A stretch of DNA of 64,000 nucleotides, taken from positions 17,492,569 through 17,556,568 of the forward strand of contig NC_044586.1 of the NCBI RefSeq assembly GCF_901933205.1, written 5' to 3'. The DNA is from Camarhynchus parvulus (Eukaryota; Chordata; Aves; Passeriformes; Thraupidae). A program made the position numbers and the translations under genes. Positions 51,343 to 63,635 of this stretch are shown here, piece by piece. Positions within the stretch are counted from its first letter, which is position 1. Every line of letters begins with the position of its first letter. The notes under the pieces are model-generated. The model was not told where the DNA came from and made no database searches. It saw only the letters and a program-made list of their open reading frames with translations.

Positions 51343-52354
51343 CTGCTCCTGCCGGCCACACTGCTTCTGGCAGAACATGGGATGCCATTGGCTTCTTGCC
51401 AATTTCACACATGCTTGCCCTATGACTGGAGATACGGCTTAAAAAAGCCAATTCTTGCCAAACCACCTTTTGCTGACCCAAAGCACCAATTGATGGTAAA
51501 ATCTTAGGTCGGGTATTAGCATTTTAGGAGTTTTGCAGATTTGGAATGAACATGCAACCATCCAGTGTGGTGTAGCCCTGTCCTACACTGTGGTGACATA
51601 CTCATCTGAAGCTGTGGGCTGTCCCCTCCCTCATGCCATGTCAGCAGTGCCACAGGCCAGGGTTCTTGCACCTGGAGGATGAACATCAGACAGGGACAGC
51701 TTGGTTTTCTGTGGTCTCACCAAGACCCTTCCATGCACATCTGCAGGGTTTAATTCTACCACCTGAGGTTCACCCTATAACCAATAAGGAGAGCAACACA
51801 ACTGAGTCCTTCCATCAAATTATTTAATATAGCATTACACAAGGATTTTCACTTAAAATAAAGGCAGAAATTCTCAGGTAGTTTTTTCATGTCTTCATTG
51901 TGTTCTAGCACCTATATTGGCATGTTATTATCAGCCAGGATGAGAGCAGAGGGAAAGAACTCCTCATTCTAGTCACACCACAGCAGCTAGGGTTAGTACA
52001 CTTGGAGTGAGGGATGATTCCTCCTTAAAAATACTGACAGAGGCATGAAGAAGGCATCTGCCTCTCTTCAGACCCACAAAAGCTCCAGGTGAAGTTCACA
52101 GCAGTAGCAATGTCAAAGGTGCCTCTTACACATTTCTCTCTTCTCCTGCCCTAGCCTCCCCAGAGCACCAGAGAGGGAAGGACAAGGCAGAGCCAGGCAA
52201 AATACTAAGATCTGCAACCAGATTCTCCATCTTAGTGTATTTATTGACATGGTGTAGGATTAAGTGCAAAGTTTAATGGGGAGGGAGGAGGAAGCAAAGC
52301 CCGGAAGAAACTGAAGCGATACACAGAATAAATAAACTCTACAACTAGATATAG
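51343..52354. other. No gene recognised
   Basis: About 1 kb between the CR1 at 50.9-51.3 kb and the minus-strand LTR at 52.4 kb; no landmarks. Confidence 0.55.
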
Positions 52355-52838
52355 TTATGAAGCGGGTATGTATGTCAGTGCTCTGCGCAAGCAATATAGC
52401 TCTCATGAAAACTTGTGCCCTGACCTTCAGTCTCACTCACATCTTTATTGACGAAGGTCTTCCATATGCAATACATTGCACAACTTTTCTATGCATATTT
52501 AACTCCTGGCCCCGCCTGTTCTCGTCTCATATGGCAATCACATCTACGCCCTTCTGGGCATGCGTTGTTTGCTGTGGTGGTCGAACAGGGGTCTCTGCTG
52601 GTCTCTGAGGCTGAAGATTGTGGTCATCTTCGTGACTGAACTTTTGAACTTTTCTCCTTTGCGCATGCGCTTTTGGTCTCTTGGTGCTTATCTGAGTACG
52701 TCTGTCGGTCTTGATTAGCTTGGAGACAGAGGAGTCTTTTTATCTGGGCTCTTTGCATCACTTGGTCTTTTCTGGTATTGTTCTTTATGCAAGAAACTTC
52801 AGAAATTTGCATCTTCTTATGCTTTTTGTACCATGGCA
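52355..52838 (-). mobile_element. Probable LTR, minus strand (boundaries uncertain)
   Basis: On the minus strand it has GCGCATGCGC-type sequences, a TTAAATATGC TATA-like element at 52493-52502, AATAAA at 52444-52449 and a 90-nt U5-like tail, which is the layout of an LTR. The likely 5' end is TGGTACAAAAAGC or TGCCATGG near 52833-52838. No duplication was resolved. Confidence 0.55.
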
Positions 52839-53176
52839 GAGGTTTCTTAAGTAAAAAGGTTAAAATTCAACACATAGTTCTACAGGCTAAACTTTAAATG
52901 CTTAATTCATATTGCTAATTCAAGTGAACTCCAAAAATCTCTATTTCAAAATGAGGAAAATTGCATACAAATAACTGATAATGGCATTAGAATCTGAGTG
53001 GGAAAGGTTGGCAGCTCCACACCTCTTTTTTTTTGTTTCTTTGTTTAAATAGCAAGACAGTGGAGTGCCCTTTTGAAAGCAGAGAAACCTGGATATTTCT
53101 GTTAGGAATTATAGACAGCACACCCTTAATAGTATTATTTTTCTAGACCCATTATCTGAGACTTGCTCTCATCTAC

Positions 53177-53833
53177 TGTCTTGGTTTGGAAAGACAGGTG
53201 TCTGCTAGGGAAGGCAGGAGCCTCCCCCAAAATGGAAAATGTAAACCCCCTCCCTCTGAATTGCTGCAAATTATAAATTAAGGGGGCTCTTGGGCAAAAA
53301 ATACAGGAGCAGGAATAACAGTTCTTTACTAGGGAAGAAAATAAAAAGATGAAATAAACAATGCAATAAACCAAAACAATTCACTGACAGAGTCAGAACA
53401 CAACCTGACACCCTGTTGGTCAGGGTGTTGGTAGCAGTCCAATTGGAATTGTGGCTGCCGTCCTCCTGGAGTGTCAGGAGTGGTTCCATTGGAGCAGGGA
53501 TCCTGTAGAAAGGTGTAGTCTTCCTTTGAAGATCCAGTGGAAGGGGCAGCTGTTCCTCTGGGAAAATCCAGTGGAGAAGCGGTGCTGGTGTTCCAGAATC
53601 TCAAGATTATATCTGGGTAGCAATGCTTGGCTCCTCCCTCTGGGTGGAGCATCTCACAATGGGACACTATAGTTCTTATCAGTCATGCAGTGACATTCAA
53701 TAGCCTATTATCAGCAGATGTCTCCTCAGAGGGAGGAGTGGTTGTGGAAGAGATAAGGAAAACTGCCCACTTAACAGAAGATAACTGCCATACAGATACC
53801 AAAGGAATACAATTTGCTTGGCAATCCAGGACA
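53177..53833 (-). mobile_element. Solo ERV-L-type LTR with 5-bp target duplication TCTAC
   Basis: On the minus strand it runs from TGTCCTGGATTGCC to ...CCAAACCAAGACA. The flanks TCTAC at 53172-53176 and 53834-53838 are identical; a 5-bp duplication is typical of ERV-L/class III. The TATA box AGATATAATC is near 53606-53615 and a GTAAAG-type signal is near 53322. A small 7-bp hairpin lies near 53409-53429. The sequence matches the general form of a common bird ERV-L LTR. Confidence 0.85.
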
Positions 53834-54050
53834 TCTACTTAAGGTAATCATTGAAGAATTTAAAAATACAACTCAGTCACTGCTTCAAAGGCTGGGTTTT
53901 GGCTGTTTTTTCCCCAAGGGAATACAAAGGTATCACTATCACAATGTCTCTTCCCATGGTAATTATCTGAGTATACTTTGGACACTGGAATCTGGGAAAA
54001 AAGGCTGTAAGTGTGACCACTGTGCCTTAAAAAAAAATAACCTTCATAAG

Positions 54051-55095
54051 TATTGTTGCAGGAAGTCCCCTGAGCAGGCAATGACTGAAGTGGTCAAGCT
54101 GGAGAAGGATTGTCCTTCTCAGACGTCCTGGCTACTATCCAGCACCGCTAGCAGTAGGGGAGCACTATCCCAATCTCCATGGTTCAGGACAGCACCTAAG
54201 GCAAACGCTCTGTGCTATGACAGCTTCTTCTTGTCATAGAACGTGGCTTGGCTTATGGCTACAGTCAGCAGAAAAAGAAGAGAGTGAATCCAGGTTTATT
54301 AGGTCCCAGGGGAACCAACAACTGAAGAGAGGAGTCAGGGAGATTGCAACAGCTTATAAGGAGGGAGGGAGACAGGGGAGGAGTTGGTCCTCTGGCAAAT
54401 AGAGTTTTACAGGGGAGTGGGATACAAAAGATTGACTTAGGGAAAACCCCAATGGGGATAACTTGAGGGTGGGGCCCTGGCCTCTGAACCAATCACTTGA
54501 CATGCTAGCTGGAAGTTTCTAGGGAGAAGGATGGGAGCGCTGAGTGATGGACAGGGCACCGGGGAGGGATTTGAGAAAGGATACATTAGTCTCCAAGGCA
54601 ACTGGGGAGGAGTTGGGATAACTGGCAGCACAAGGGAGGGAGGAGAGAACCAGGGCAGAGCCATTACATGATAGGGGGAACAGAACAGTCCAACATATAC
54701 AGACGCAACACAACAAATGACGAGTCTTGACTCCCTGATTGCAGAAGGCTGAACAAAAGCTTTATTAAGCTATACTGTATTACACTACATACTACACCAA
54801 TACTATACTACTACTACACTAAAAGGAAAAACCCAGCGCCCTTGCTGGATAGTCCGATGCACACGTGGCCCCGATTGGTCAAATGAAATCAAAACACCAT
54901 CACCAGAGTCCAATTAAGAAACTACCTTTTGGTAAACAATCTCCATAACACAATCCACATGTGCCAAGCAACAGGAGCAGCAAATAGAGATAACAATTGT
55001 TTTTCTTTTTTCTCTGAGCTTTCTCACAGGCTTCCTCAGGATTTTTCCTGGGAAAGTTATGCCTGCTGCTCTCTGTGAAGAGAGCTACGGCCACA
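54051..55095 (-). mobile_element. Older solo LTR (about 410 bp) interrupted by the 54086-54715 LTR
   Basis: With the inserted LTR and one AATGAC copy removed, the minus-strand sequence reads as one LTR. It has a TGTGGCCGTAG start at 55095, AATAAA at 54761-54766 in a TTAATAAAGCTTTTG context, and a short U5 ending CCTGCAACAATA. CATAAG occurs at both outer edges (54045-54050 and 55096-55101), a 6-bp target duplication. The final ...ATA in place of ...CA suggests a mutated end. Confidence 0.75.
54086..54715 (-). mobile_element. Solo LTR nested inside an older LTR; 6-bp duplication AATGAC
   Basis: On the minus strand it runs from TGTTGTGTTGCG to ...GACCACTTCA (TG...CA), 630 bp. Identical flanks AATGAC lie at 54080-54085 and 54716-54721. 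The TATA box TTATAA is at 54354-54359 and AATAAA at 54295-54300. It shares GTGATTGG and CTAGAAACTTCC blocks with the other class II LTRs of the window. It splits the older LTR at 54051-55095. Confidence 0.9.
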
Positions 55096-55995
55096 CATAA
55101 GGTGGTCTCATGTCCCAGTGCACAGCCACTCCATCACAGCCAGGCAGGAGATTCTACCCAAGCAGAGCCATCCTCCAAGGTTCTAGCACAGAACAGTTCA
55201 GTTGGAGGTGCTGGTTTACATCAGTGTTTTTTTCTTTCCCTTCACAAATTAAAGGATATCTCTGCCTTGATTGGTAATCACAGAGAAATGCAGATTTGCA
55301 TCTAACAATAGTCTTTCTGGCAAACCCCCATCTTCATGGAAAGTTCTTTAATTCACCATGTGTTTGTTCAGATTTTCAACTTCTCATATCATAAAATGAT
55401 TCCTGAAATTTCTCATTTACTGGATTATTCACCATTTAGTCATTATGTTAACTTGGGCACCTTAAAAGGGAATTTTATACAGATTTTGTCATGCAGGAAG
55501 GCAGATGAGTATGCACACACCTCCTCCATACACAGTCAGAAACTACAGAGAGGTGAGAAACAGCATTGTAAAATGAAAAGTAACAGGGCCTAAAAAACCC
55601 TCGAAAACAGGTTATACAGCAGCATCTTCCCAGAGTCCCTTTCCCTCTGCAGGAGCAGTGCCTGCCCCTGCCATGAATAGGTAGTGGGATGTTTTCCTGT
55701 GGAGACCACCCTTGGCCACCTCTGGCCTACTTCCAGCATATCGCATGAGGAGCACCTCACCCTGGCTTTCCTTGCTATGAGATCAATCTAGTTTGCAAAG
55801 CACCCTCCTTTTACTTTTTTTAAATAAATAATCTTCATTAGTGAAGTCAGCAAGCTAAAACAAGCATTAAAACACCTCCTCACAGAAAGATAAATATGAA
55901 ATTAAACTCACAGCAATTGGATTACTAGAGCTGTCAAATCACAGAAAGAATAATTCCAGAGAAGAATATATATCCAGCTATTAGTTAATTTTCCA

Positions 55996-56110
55996 GTACA
56001 CTAATTCAGGCTATTTGCTGATGGATTTTGCCATGCCTGATTATCAATCAGTTAAAACCAAAACCTCTTGCTTGGAAACTACTGGTTATGCACAGCATTT
56101 CTCCAGAGAT
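55996..56110 (+). repeat. Copy 1 of a diverged direct repeat (partner 57588-57705)
   Basis: Shares ATTTTCCAGTA, TTTGCTGATGGATTTTG, CTTGATTA/CCTGATTA and CAGCATTTC in the same order with the partner, about 75% alike by eye over the first 70 bp. Origin unknown: an old local duplication or an unrecognised dispersed repeat. Confidence 0.5.
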
Positions 56111-56631
56111 AATGCAAGCAGGATTTCCATAAACTTGCTTTAGCTCCCTGATAGACAATTAATTCTTAAACCCCTCATGCTGGATTTGCTTCAGTGCTTG
56201 GATGAGAGGACATCAGAGATATTGAAAAGTAATAAGGTCCAATACTCTTTGCTACATGCAAATATAGCTAAGTATGCAGAGAGGCTGCCACTGAACAGTC
56301 AGCACAATTATCTGCAGCTAATCCAAAATAGCTTATGAGCAAAACCAGAGTGAGCAGTTCATGCCACTACTAGGATTGCAAAGGAGGCTTTCTTGATTGC
56401 ACTGGCTTTAAGCCAGCAACAAATGGATTTTCTGGAGCCACCAAGTTTGTGATAGATTTTGTTCCAGAGGAAAGTTGTGATGAGGAGGAAGTGGGATCAC
56501 CTCCCAGACGTTTGTCCATGGTTCTCCCCATAACAGGTCAGCACCCAGGTGCCCACACTCCTCCCACCCTGCCTTCCATTTGTGTCCCATGGGTGGAGTC
56601 TGTCACTCTCACAAGCACTCTGTGACAATCT

Positions 56632-57172
56632 TGTTATAGGTAAAAGTTAAGTTAAATTAGGGTATAGTTCAATTATATTGTATTAATTATGCTATATTAA
56701 TTGTATTATGTTAAAGGGTGGGGCTGATTAGAATGTTCTAGGAGAAGGGTCCAGGATTTGGTGGAACAGTGGTGTGGCGGGGCAAGGCGAGGTCAAAGAG
56801 GGATTGGATGGAAGACCTGACCAATCATTCAAAGCCCTGCAGAAGTGATCGGTCCAGAATGAACGGCGTTAAAGACCAATGAGAAGCCTGGAAATGGACC
56901 AGTCATCATGCGGATCCAAAATGGACCAATCCTGGATTCAAAGGGGGCTATAAATGGAGGAAGTTCGATTGGGGGGCGGGGGCGTTCTTCCTTTTGGATT
57001 CTTGTTTTCTTTTGGGAAGAACCCAGTGCACTTGGGGTTAGCGCACTGTTTTGGTTTTGGCTCGCTGTGTGGGTGCCTGGGCTTATCCTGGGTACTCTGT
57101 TCCTTGTAGCTATTTTAATAAATGAGAACGTCTTTCTCCAGAGAAAGTTTGGCCTCGTTCATATTCATAACA
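56632..57172 (+). mobile_element. Solo LTR with TGTTAT...ATAACA ends
   Basis: 541 bp with perfect 6-bp inverted ends. The U3 is AT-rich at its start (56640-56715), followed by several CCAAT motifs in both orientations (for example GACCAATGAG near 56875). A GC box GGGGGGCGGGGGCG lies at 56971-56984, the TATA box GCTATAAATGG at 56948-56957 and AATAAA at 57117-57122. The flanks ATCT (56628-56631) and ATCC (57173-57176) fit a 4-bp duplication with one change, as in gammaretrovirus-like ERVs. Confidence 0.8.
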
Positions 57173-57587
57173 ATCCTGCTTGGTCTAGGAGCGGCCCTGG
57201 AAGGCATCCATGCAGCATCCCCACGATGGCAGACTATGTATTTTGAAAAGGATTTTCCAACATGCTTTAGTTTGGTTTAACTCCCACTGAATTCACAGCT
57301 AAGTCAGTGGTGGGAGTCTTCAAAAAAGAACGCCCACGGGCCAGAGAAAGCACCATTTTTGGACAGTATCAATGTCTCCTGTGGGTAGAGGAGGTAGGAG
57401 GGAAGGCACTATCTGCCTGGCACACATTCCACATCTCCTCACACACAGTCACCTTTCAGAGACCTTTCTTCTGCCCTCAGAGCTGTGTGGTCACTTCCAC
57501 CCATTTATTACTACCAGTGCTAGCAGCATTTCATACCCAGCTTTGTAGGAATAACCTCACAAGAACAAGGCAGTGAGAAGTCAGAGA

Positions 57588-57705
57588 GCATTTTCCAGTA
57601 TGCTCAGTGAGGTTGTTTGCTGATGGATTTTGATACACTTGATTACTGAGCCATTAAAAAATCTCTTTGGAGGTACTGTCTGCCCGCCAGCATTTCGCCA
57701 ATGGG
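57588..57705 (+). repeat. Copy 2 of a diverged direct repeat (partner 55996-56110)
   Basis: Same landmarks as copy 1, about 1.6 kb away. The 541-bp LTR at 56632 lies between the copies. Confidence 0.5.
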
Positions 57706-58157
57706 TATTCTCCTGAGCATTTATGTGACAGCTTACATGCAGCTGGGCTCCAGCAAAGACTCAGGCCACCTGTCTCAGGCTCTGCGCCATCAGAAGCAGC
57801 ACAAGCTGGGACCTCAGAGCTGGCATTAAAGCACACTACGCTCAGCCTGCTGGTCACTGAACCTCTAAGGTTCCTCTAAGGGACACAGACCTGAAGGTTC
57901 CCAACCATCCATCAGGATTGTGTTTTCTTGCCTGTGTTACTCTGTCCTTCTGCTGTCAGCATCTTCTTGGAAGGTAAGACAAGGAGAACTGTGAGGCTGT
58001 TGAGAAAATACAAACTTTCCCTATGTACCCTCCAGCTATCCCCCCAGTACCAGCCAAGTTTCTTCCTCCTCCAGGCTACCTGTGCCTGATTGCTCTCCTT
58101 CTCCAGGTAAAACTGAAATCCACTTCCTTCCTTGCCCTGCCACAACTCACAACTGTC

Positions 58158-58834
58158 ATGGGGTCGACAGCCAGCTGAACACGAGCCAGCAGTGTGCCCT
58201 GGTGGCCAAGAAGGCCAACGGTATGTTGGCCTGTATCAGGAATAGTGTGGCCAGCAGTAGCAGGGAGGTCATTCTTCCCCTGTACTTGGCACTGGTGAGG
58301 CCACACCTTGAGTGCTGTGTCCAGTTCTGGCCCCTCAGTTTGGGAAGGACGTTGAAACCCTTGAGCGCATCCAGAGAAAGCAACGAGGCTGGTGAGGGGC
58401 TTGGAGCACAAGCCCTGTGAGGAATGACTGAGGGAGCTGGGGGTGTTTAGCCTGGAGAAAAGGAGACTCAGGGGTGACCTTATCACTCTCTACAGCTGAG
58501 AGGTGCACTCTCTACCTGCAAGGTGGGTGTAGTCAGGTGGGGTTAGTCTCTTTCCCCAGGCAGCAACTGACAGAACCAGAGGACACAGTCTTAGGCTGTG
58601 CCAAGGGAAATATAGGTTGGATATTAGGAAAAAGTTTTTTACAGAAAGAGTGATAAAGTACTGGAATTGTCTGCCCAGGGTGGTGGAGTCACCATCCCTG
58701 GATGAGTTTGAAAAAGACTGGATGTGGCACTCGGTGCCATGGTTTACTTGAGATGTTAGGGCATGGGTTGGACTCGATTTTGAAGGTCTCTTCCAACCTA
58801 GTGACTTTTTGAATTCTGTGAATTCTGTGAATTT
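58158..58834 (+). mobile_element. CR1 LINE 3' region with three ATTCTGTG tail repeats
   Basis: Runs through ACACGAGCCAGCAGTGTGCC, GGCCACACCTTGAGTGCTGT, GAGCGCATCCAGAGAAAGCA and GGGTGGTGGAGTCACCATCC, to GGTCTCTTCCAACCTAGTGA and GAATTCTGTGAATTCTGTGA. It is of a different CR1 subfamily from the 12.8 and 37.4 kb copies. Confidence 0.88.
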
Positions 58835-61800
58835 GCTGCCCCTCCTCACAGGTCACTTCCTCAGAGATACTGCCACATCCCCTCACCCATGGAGCTGGAG
58901 GCTCTGGGCAAGATTTGCTCTCCCCAGGAGATAGCAAATGACTGTGGAAAAGAGGTACAGAAAATGATAGTCCCCTCACCCCACTGGGGGCTCTGGCAGC
59001 TCCACTGCTGAGAAGGAGACAAGCTGAGCAAGAGAAAACTGACAAACCCTGATTAATAATATAGTCATAATGAAACCATGCCAGCTGGCAACAGCATGGT
59101 CTGTCAGCAGGGCTGGATTAGTGTGGAGGGAGCCTGCTGTCGTCTGGGTCTGGAAAAATGCGCAGGAATTGTGGAGAGTGAGGGCATCCCCACACCCTCG
59201 TCCTTGTCAATAGAAGTCCCACCCTGCACCTGCAGACCAGTCACAGCATGTGACACACTGCTGGCCATGCTGGCCACCCATTTGGACAAGGCAGTCACTG
59301 GAGTAATGGTCTGCAGAAGGGAAAAGACTGGGTTTTAGGGTTCACACTGAAGAACTCACTGATCTTACTGACTCTCAGCCTGAGCTGGGCACAGATGGGT
59401 TCACAGAAGACACACTTTAGCAAAGGGATTTCACCTGCAAGATGTGCAATGCGGCACTGGCACGTAAAACATGGACAGCGATTCACAGCTACAGATACAA
59501 TATTTATTAAAGGCCATTTTAAAGACATGGCCACCCCTTGGGATCACATACAAGCACAGTCTGCAGGTCTTTATGCTCCTCAGGTATCACCTGTAAACCC
59601 TGTCTCAGGCCAGGTCTTTGGGGTGCTCAATGTATCAGCTCAGCTAAATAGCAAGGAGGTAACTGGACAGTAGTTTCACACTGTCACACATCATAGATAA
59701 AGCTAAAAGAGCATTACCATAGAAAATCATTTGGGTGTAAAGCCTTGCCCTGCCTGCTGAGCATTACAGACCAGTCCAAGTGAGACAGCTCAACACGGTA
59801 CTTTTGCCTGTGTTACACTACAATGTTTTCAATAAACTGCTTCAAAGAAGAGAAAAATATGACTTTTACCTAAAGGGACCTGAATAATCCAGTTCTTCCA
59901 AGGAACCTTTCACAAGATGATCATCCTTGATATGGTTGCGCTGGTAGCTTTATCAGTGCTTTAACATTCATGTTTGTGTATGTTCACTTCTCACTGAACA
60001 CTACTTGGGTTTCTTGAATCTGATGATAGCTGGTACTACACTTAATAGCCTACTCTGTGTAGATGTTAAAAGTTTGCAGAATCTATTTTTGTGGGTTTTT
60101 TGCAATAAAGCCTGAGACTTTTATGTTTTCCTGATTCTAAAATAAAGGGAGGAATTATTTCAAAGGGCAAATTAAAAGAGAATTTTAAAAAATGTTGTAC
60201 CAGCCGGAAGGAGATTGTGGCTTTGGAACGTGAATCAATTTTCTGGATTTCATTTTCTACTCACACACTGGAGCTGCCTTTTCCCACCTCCAGTGAAGAG
60301 AACAAGTAGGGACACAACTTCTAATTTGTTTTTTTTTTTTTTAATTATTTAAAAAACTTTTGGTATGGCAGATGACACAAAATGTGTTAGCTGCCCACTT
60401 CTGCAGACATGCACAGTGAACTTCAGTAACACACTATGAGCTGAATTAAATTGTCTGCCAAAAGCAAGCAAACTTTTCTAGACAATCTGTTATTTGACAC
60501 ACTCTAACCAGTAAAGCCTGTTGGACCATCTGCTCTGCATAAAGTCCAGGGTACGTATTTCACATGGTCCTAAACTTAGCAGTGAGCCAGAGTCAATATT
60601 TCCACAGTGGGGATCCCCTACAAGAAATTATATCAATAGCTCTTGCCCTCTTGGCTTGGTGTCCAAGATCCAGGAAAATCCCTTTCCCCAGCCCCACCTG
60701 TTCACTGCCAACCTGACACACCCAGGAGAAGCTACAGTGCTGCACACACAATTCCTACCCATGGGCATCCAGAAATCCCTTATATAACCACAAAACAAAC
60801 CCAGGATACAACAACTGCACCAGAGGAGGCTGACCTGTTGGAGTTTTCAAACACTCCAGAAATTTCAAACCCTCCATATTCAACATCTTCCTGCCAAAAG
60901 AGAGAATACAGCCAGGAAAACTACACACAGACAGACACACATATCTCAGCTGCCCTGAATCAAAAGGTAAAAGGGGGAAGGAAAATTAGCTCATTACTGG
61001 ATCTGGCTGTACTTCTGCGTCCCTAACATGCTGGCTCAGTCAAAATGTTATCTGCTATCTTTGATATTATTTTAATGTTGGAGGAAGGATAAAGAAATTC
61101 TTCTTGCACCACTGAGAAATATTTAAAATTCTTATACACAGCAGCCAGCTGATGTTTCCAGAATTTTTACACAGCTTTTTTGCATTTCAAATACAGCTTC
61201 TCTACCAGATACCTTCCCAATGACATCCTGGCAGCTCAGAGTATGAAGATGGGAAGGAGTTGTTGGACCACCTATGTCAGCACCACAAGGGGGACACAAA
61301 AGGGAGGAAAATTGGGGTGGACAAGGAGTTAGAATGCCAAAATACTGAAATATGTAGGGGGAAGCACACATAGATAAATTGGATGCTAGAATGAGGCTGT
61401 AAATTTAGGTTTATTAATTTCTTCCATAATTTTAGTCAGTGTGTCTTGCAGAATAGCTGACAAAATACAAATATCTGACTCCACTCGGAGTCTTTATCTT
61501 ACTATGACACTGGTATAACTTAATGTGGCCCAAATTATCCAGACTTTTTCCTATTTTATAACAGAATTGTGTTCTTCAGCTGTGTTTAGGGTCAGATCAT
61601 ATTTTCATTACACCACTGCCATTTCAGATCATATATTTCAATGTTCCATTTACCAGAATGGGCACAACCCTGTAGCTGGGCTCTGTTCCCCAAAGGAAGC
61701 TGAAGCACCCACTGTCACAGGGTGTGTGCTCCCTGCAGCCCTAGGATAAGCTCGGTGTAGGCTGCAGCTCTCTGGAGCAGGTAAATCCCAATGGCACCTG

Positions 61801-62803
61801 CAATAGAGTGCAGGGAACAGCATGAAGCACCCCAACTGCAATTCCCCAGCATTTCATGACAGCAGATTTGGGGAGCTCCCATCTAAGCATCCAGTTACAG
61901 TTCTGCTGATAAAATCAATCAGTTTAAGCTACTCCATTCTCCTCTAATATTTAGCTGCTATTCTGTATTATTTTATTGGCTCCTTGCTGAGGGGTATGAA
62001 ATTAATTATGTGCAGGCTGAGAGAGGGCACCAATGGAAAAAATCCTTAGTAACTTTAATTTTAGCCAGTGGCTAGAGCAGAATGACTTGGGGGACTCTGA
62101 TAATAAAGCAATGACATAGGGGAAAAGGCTTAGAAAACTAAGGGGGGAAGTGAACGGCGAAGGTACCCTGATGCACTTTGTTGAAAACAAAATGCAAAAA
62201 TCACAGGGGTGGTTCATTGTGTTTGGGGTCTTTTCCCCTCATTTTTAAGTCCTAGAAAGTAGAGTTGGTTGATGGAGAAGATGGGACAGCAGAGATGTGC
62301 CAGTCCTCAGTACTGCTGTCCTGATTTCATTGTCACTTGTCTCAAAACTCATCTCTCCATACCTCAGTCTTTACATCCTGTTCACAGTCTCACCATCCTA
62401 GAAAATTTTGAATGGCAGAGGAAATCCATCCATCTCCACAGTGAGCAGAAAGGCTCATATACACTCATTTGTTTCCTTCAAAATAACACTTTCATCTAGT
62501 CATTATTAAAATAGTAATTGACTAGAAAAAAAATCACTTGTGAAAAGCTGACAATGGCTTTTACTCTTTGGGGAAATTTTAGCAGCCTCTAAGAGAAAAA
62601 ACAAGGTCCTTCATACAGACCCAAACACAGCTCATAGAGAGCTCATGGAGAAGAAGGATTTGAATGAGCTGCTTTCATGGTTTGAAAACCTAATTGTCAA
62701 AGAGACTTACAGCAGCCACTGTGAGGGTGGCTCCCTGCAAGAAACATAATAGAAACCATTGGGAAAGAATAAAGGAAGTGGAAAAATAGGAAGGAAGTGG
62801 CGG
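58835..62803. other. No gene recognised
   Basis: Unique-looking sequence; a T-run of about 14 near 60330-60343. No frames with family resemblance. Confidence 0.6.
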
Positions 62804-63005
62804 AAGGGAGGGAGGGAGGGAGGGAGGGAGGCAGGAAGGAAGGAAGGAAGGAAGGAAGGAAGGAAGGAAGGAAGGAAGGAAGGAAGGAAGGAAGGAAGGA
62901 AGGAAGGAAGGAAGGAAGGAAGGAAGGAAGGAAGGAAGGAAGGAAGGAAGGAAGGAAGGAAGGAAGGAAGGAAGGAAGGAAGGAAGGAAGGAAGGAAGGA
63001 AGGAG
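62804..63005. repeat. Purine tetranucleotide microsatellite (GGGA)n then (GGAA)n
   Basis: About 27 bp of GGGA units pass into roughly 170 bp of pure AAGG units, with one GCAGG interruption at the switch. The plus strand is almost pure purine over 200 bp. The repetitive KEGR/LPSF frames over it are not genes. Confidence 0.98.
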
Positions 63006-63554
63006 GACAAGCACTATTACTTGTGGCACTCCCACCCATCAAGCAGCTGCCAGAATTTTCTATCTGAAGTTCCCCTGCCCCATTGCAAGGCAGCAAGGGC
63101 CTGGCTCCAGGGCTGCAGCCACATGATGGGGTGACAAAAATGTCAGCGTGATCCTGACAGGACCAGTTCCCAAGGAGAAGAAGGAGGTTTGACAGCCGGG
63201 ACAGCTCTCCAATTCCCTGACTCAGGCTTTACAGGCAATACCAATCTCAGTCAGTGGCTTGATCCTGTTAATGAAAACTTCTGTGCATCCACATTCCCTT
63301 AAAGTCACCCTGGTAACTCTGCCCCTTCCACCTGCTCTCCTCACAGCCCTGCCACTCCACCTCCAGAAATATGTATTTTTATGGATGAGTCTGGGTATTT
63401 TGGATGAGTAGATGATGGAAAGATGACAGCAAGCAGAAGTTGGGAACCCTTCAGATCTGTCCCACTTCCCAGCTACTGCTGTGACCCAAAGCCACTGCAC
63501 CACTGGCCACTGCACCGCTGGCCTGTGGGACAGGGAAAGCAACAGAAGCTCCTG

Positions 63555-63635
63555 TAGGGCTTAGTAAGGGACCTTAAAGATCATCCAGTTCCCACACCCC
63601 TTCTATGGGCAGGGACACTTTCCACTAAACCAGGT
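63555..63635 (-). mobile_element. Short CR1 3'-end fragment
   Basis: The reverse complement reads CCTGGTTTAGTGGAAAGTGT, then CCCTGCCCATAG and GGATGATCTTTAAGGTCCC, the CR1 3' end. Confidence 0.75.

Noticed and set aside
50890..51359. Two adjacent minus-strand frames that looked like a frameshifted protein-coding pseudogene
   Set aside because: The underlying DNA follows the CR1 3' UTR block order, so the apparent protein similarity is a CR1 artefact.
62690..63126. Repetitive Leu-Pro-Ser-Phe and Lys-Glu-Gly-Arg frames
   Set aside because: They are translations of the tetranucleotide microsatellite.
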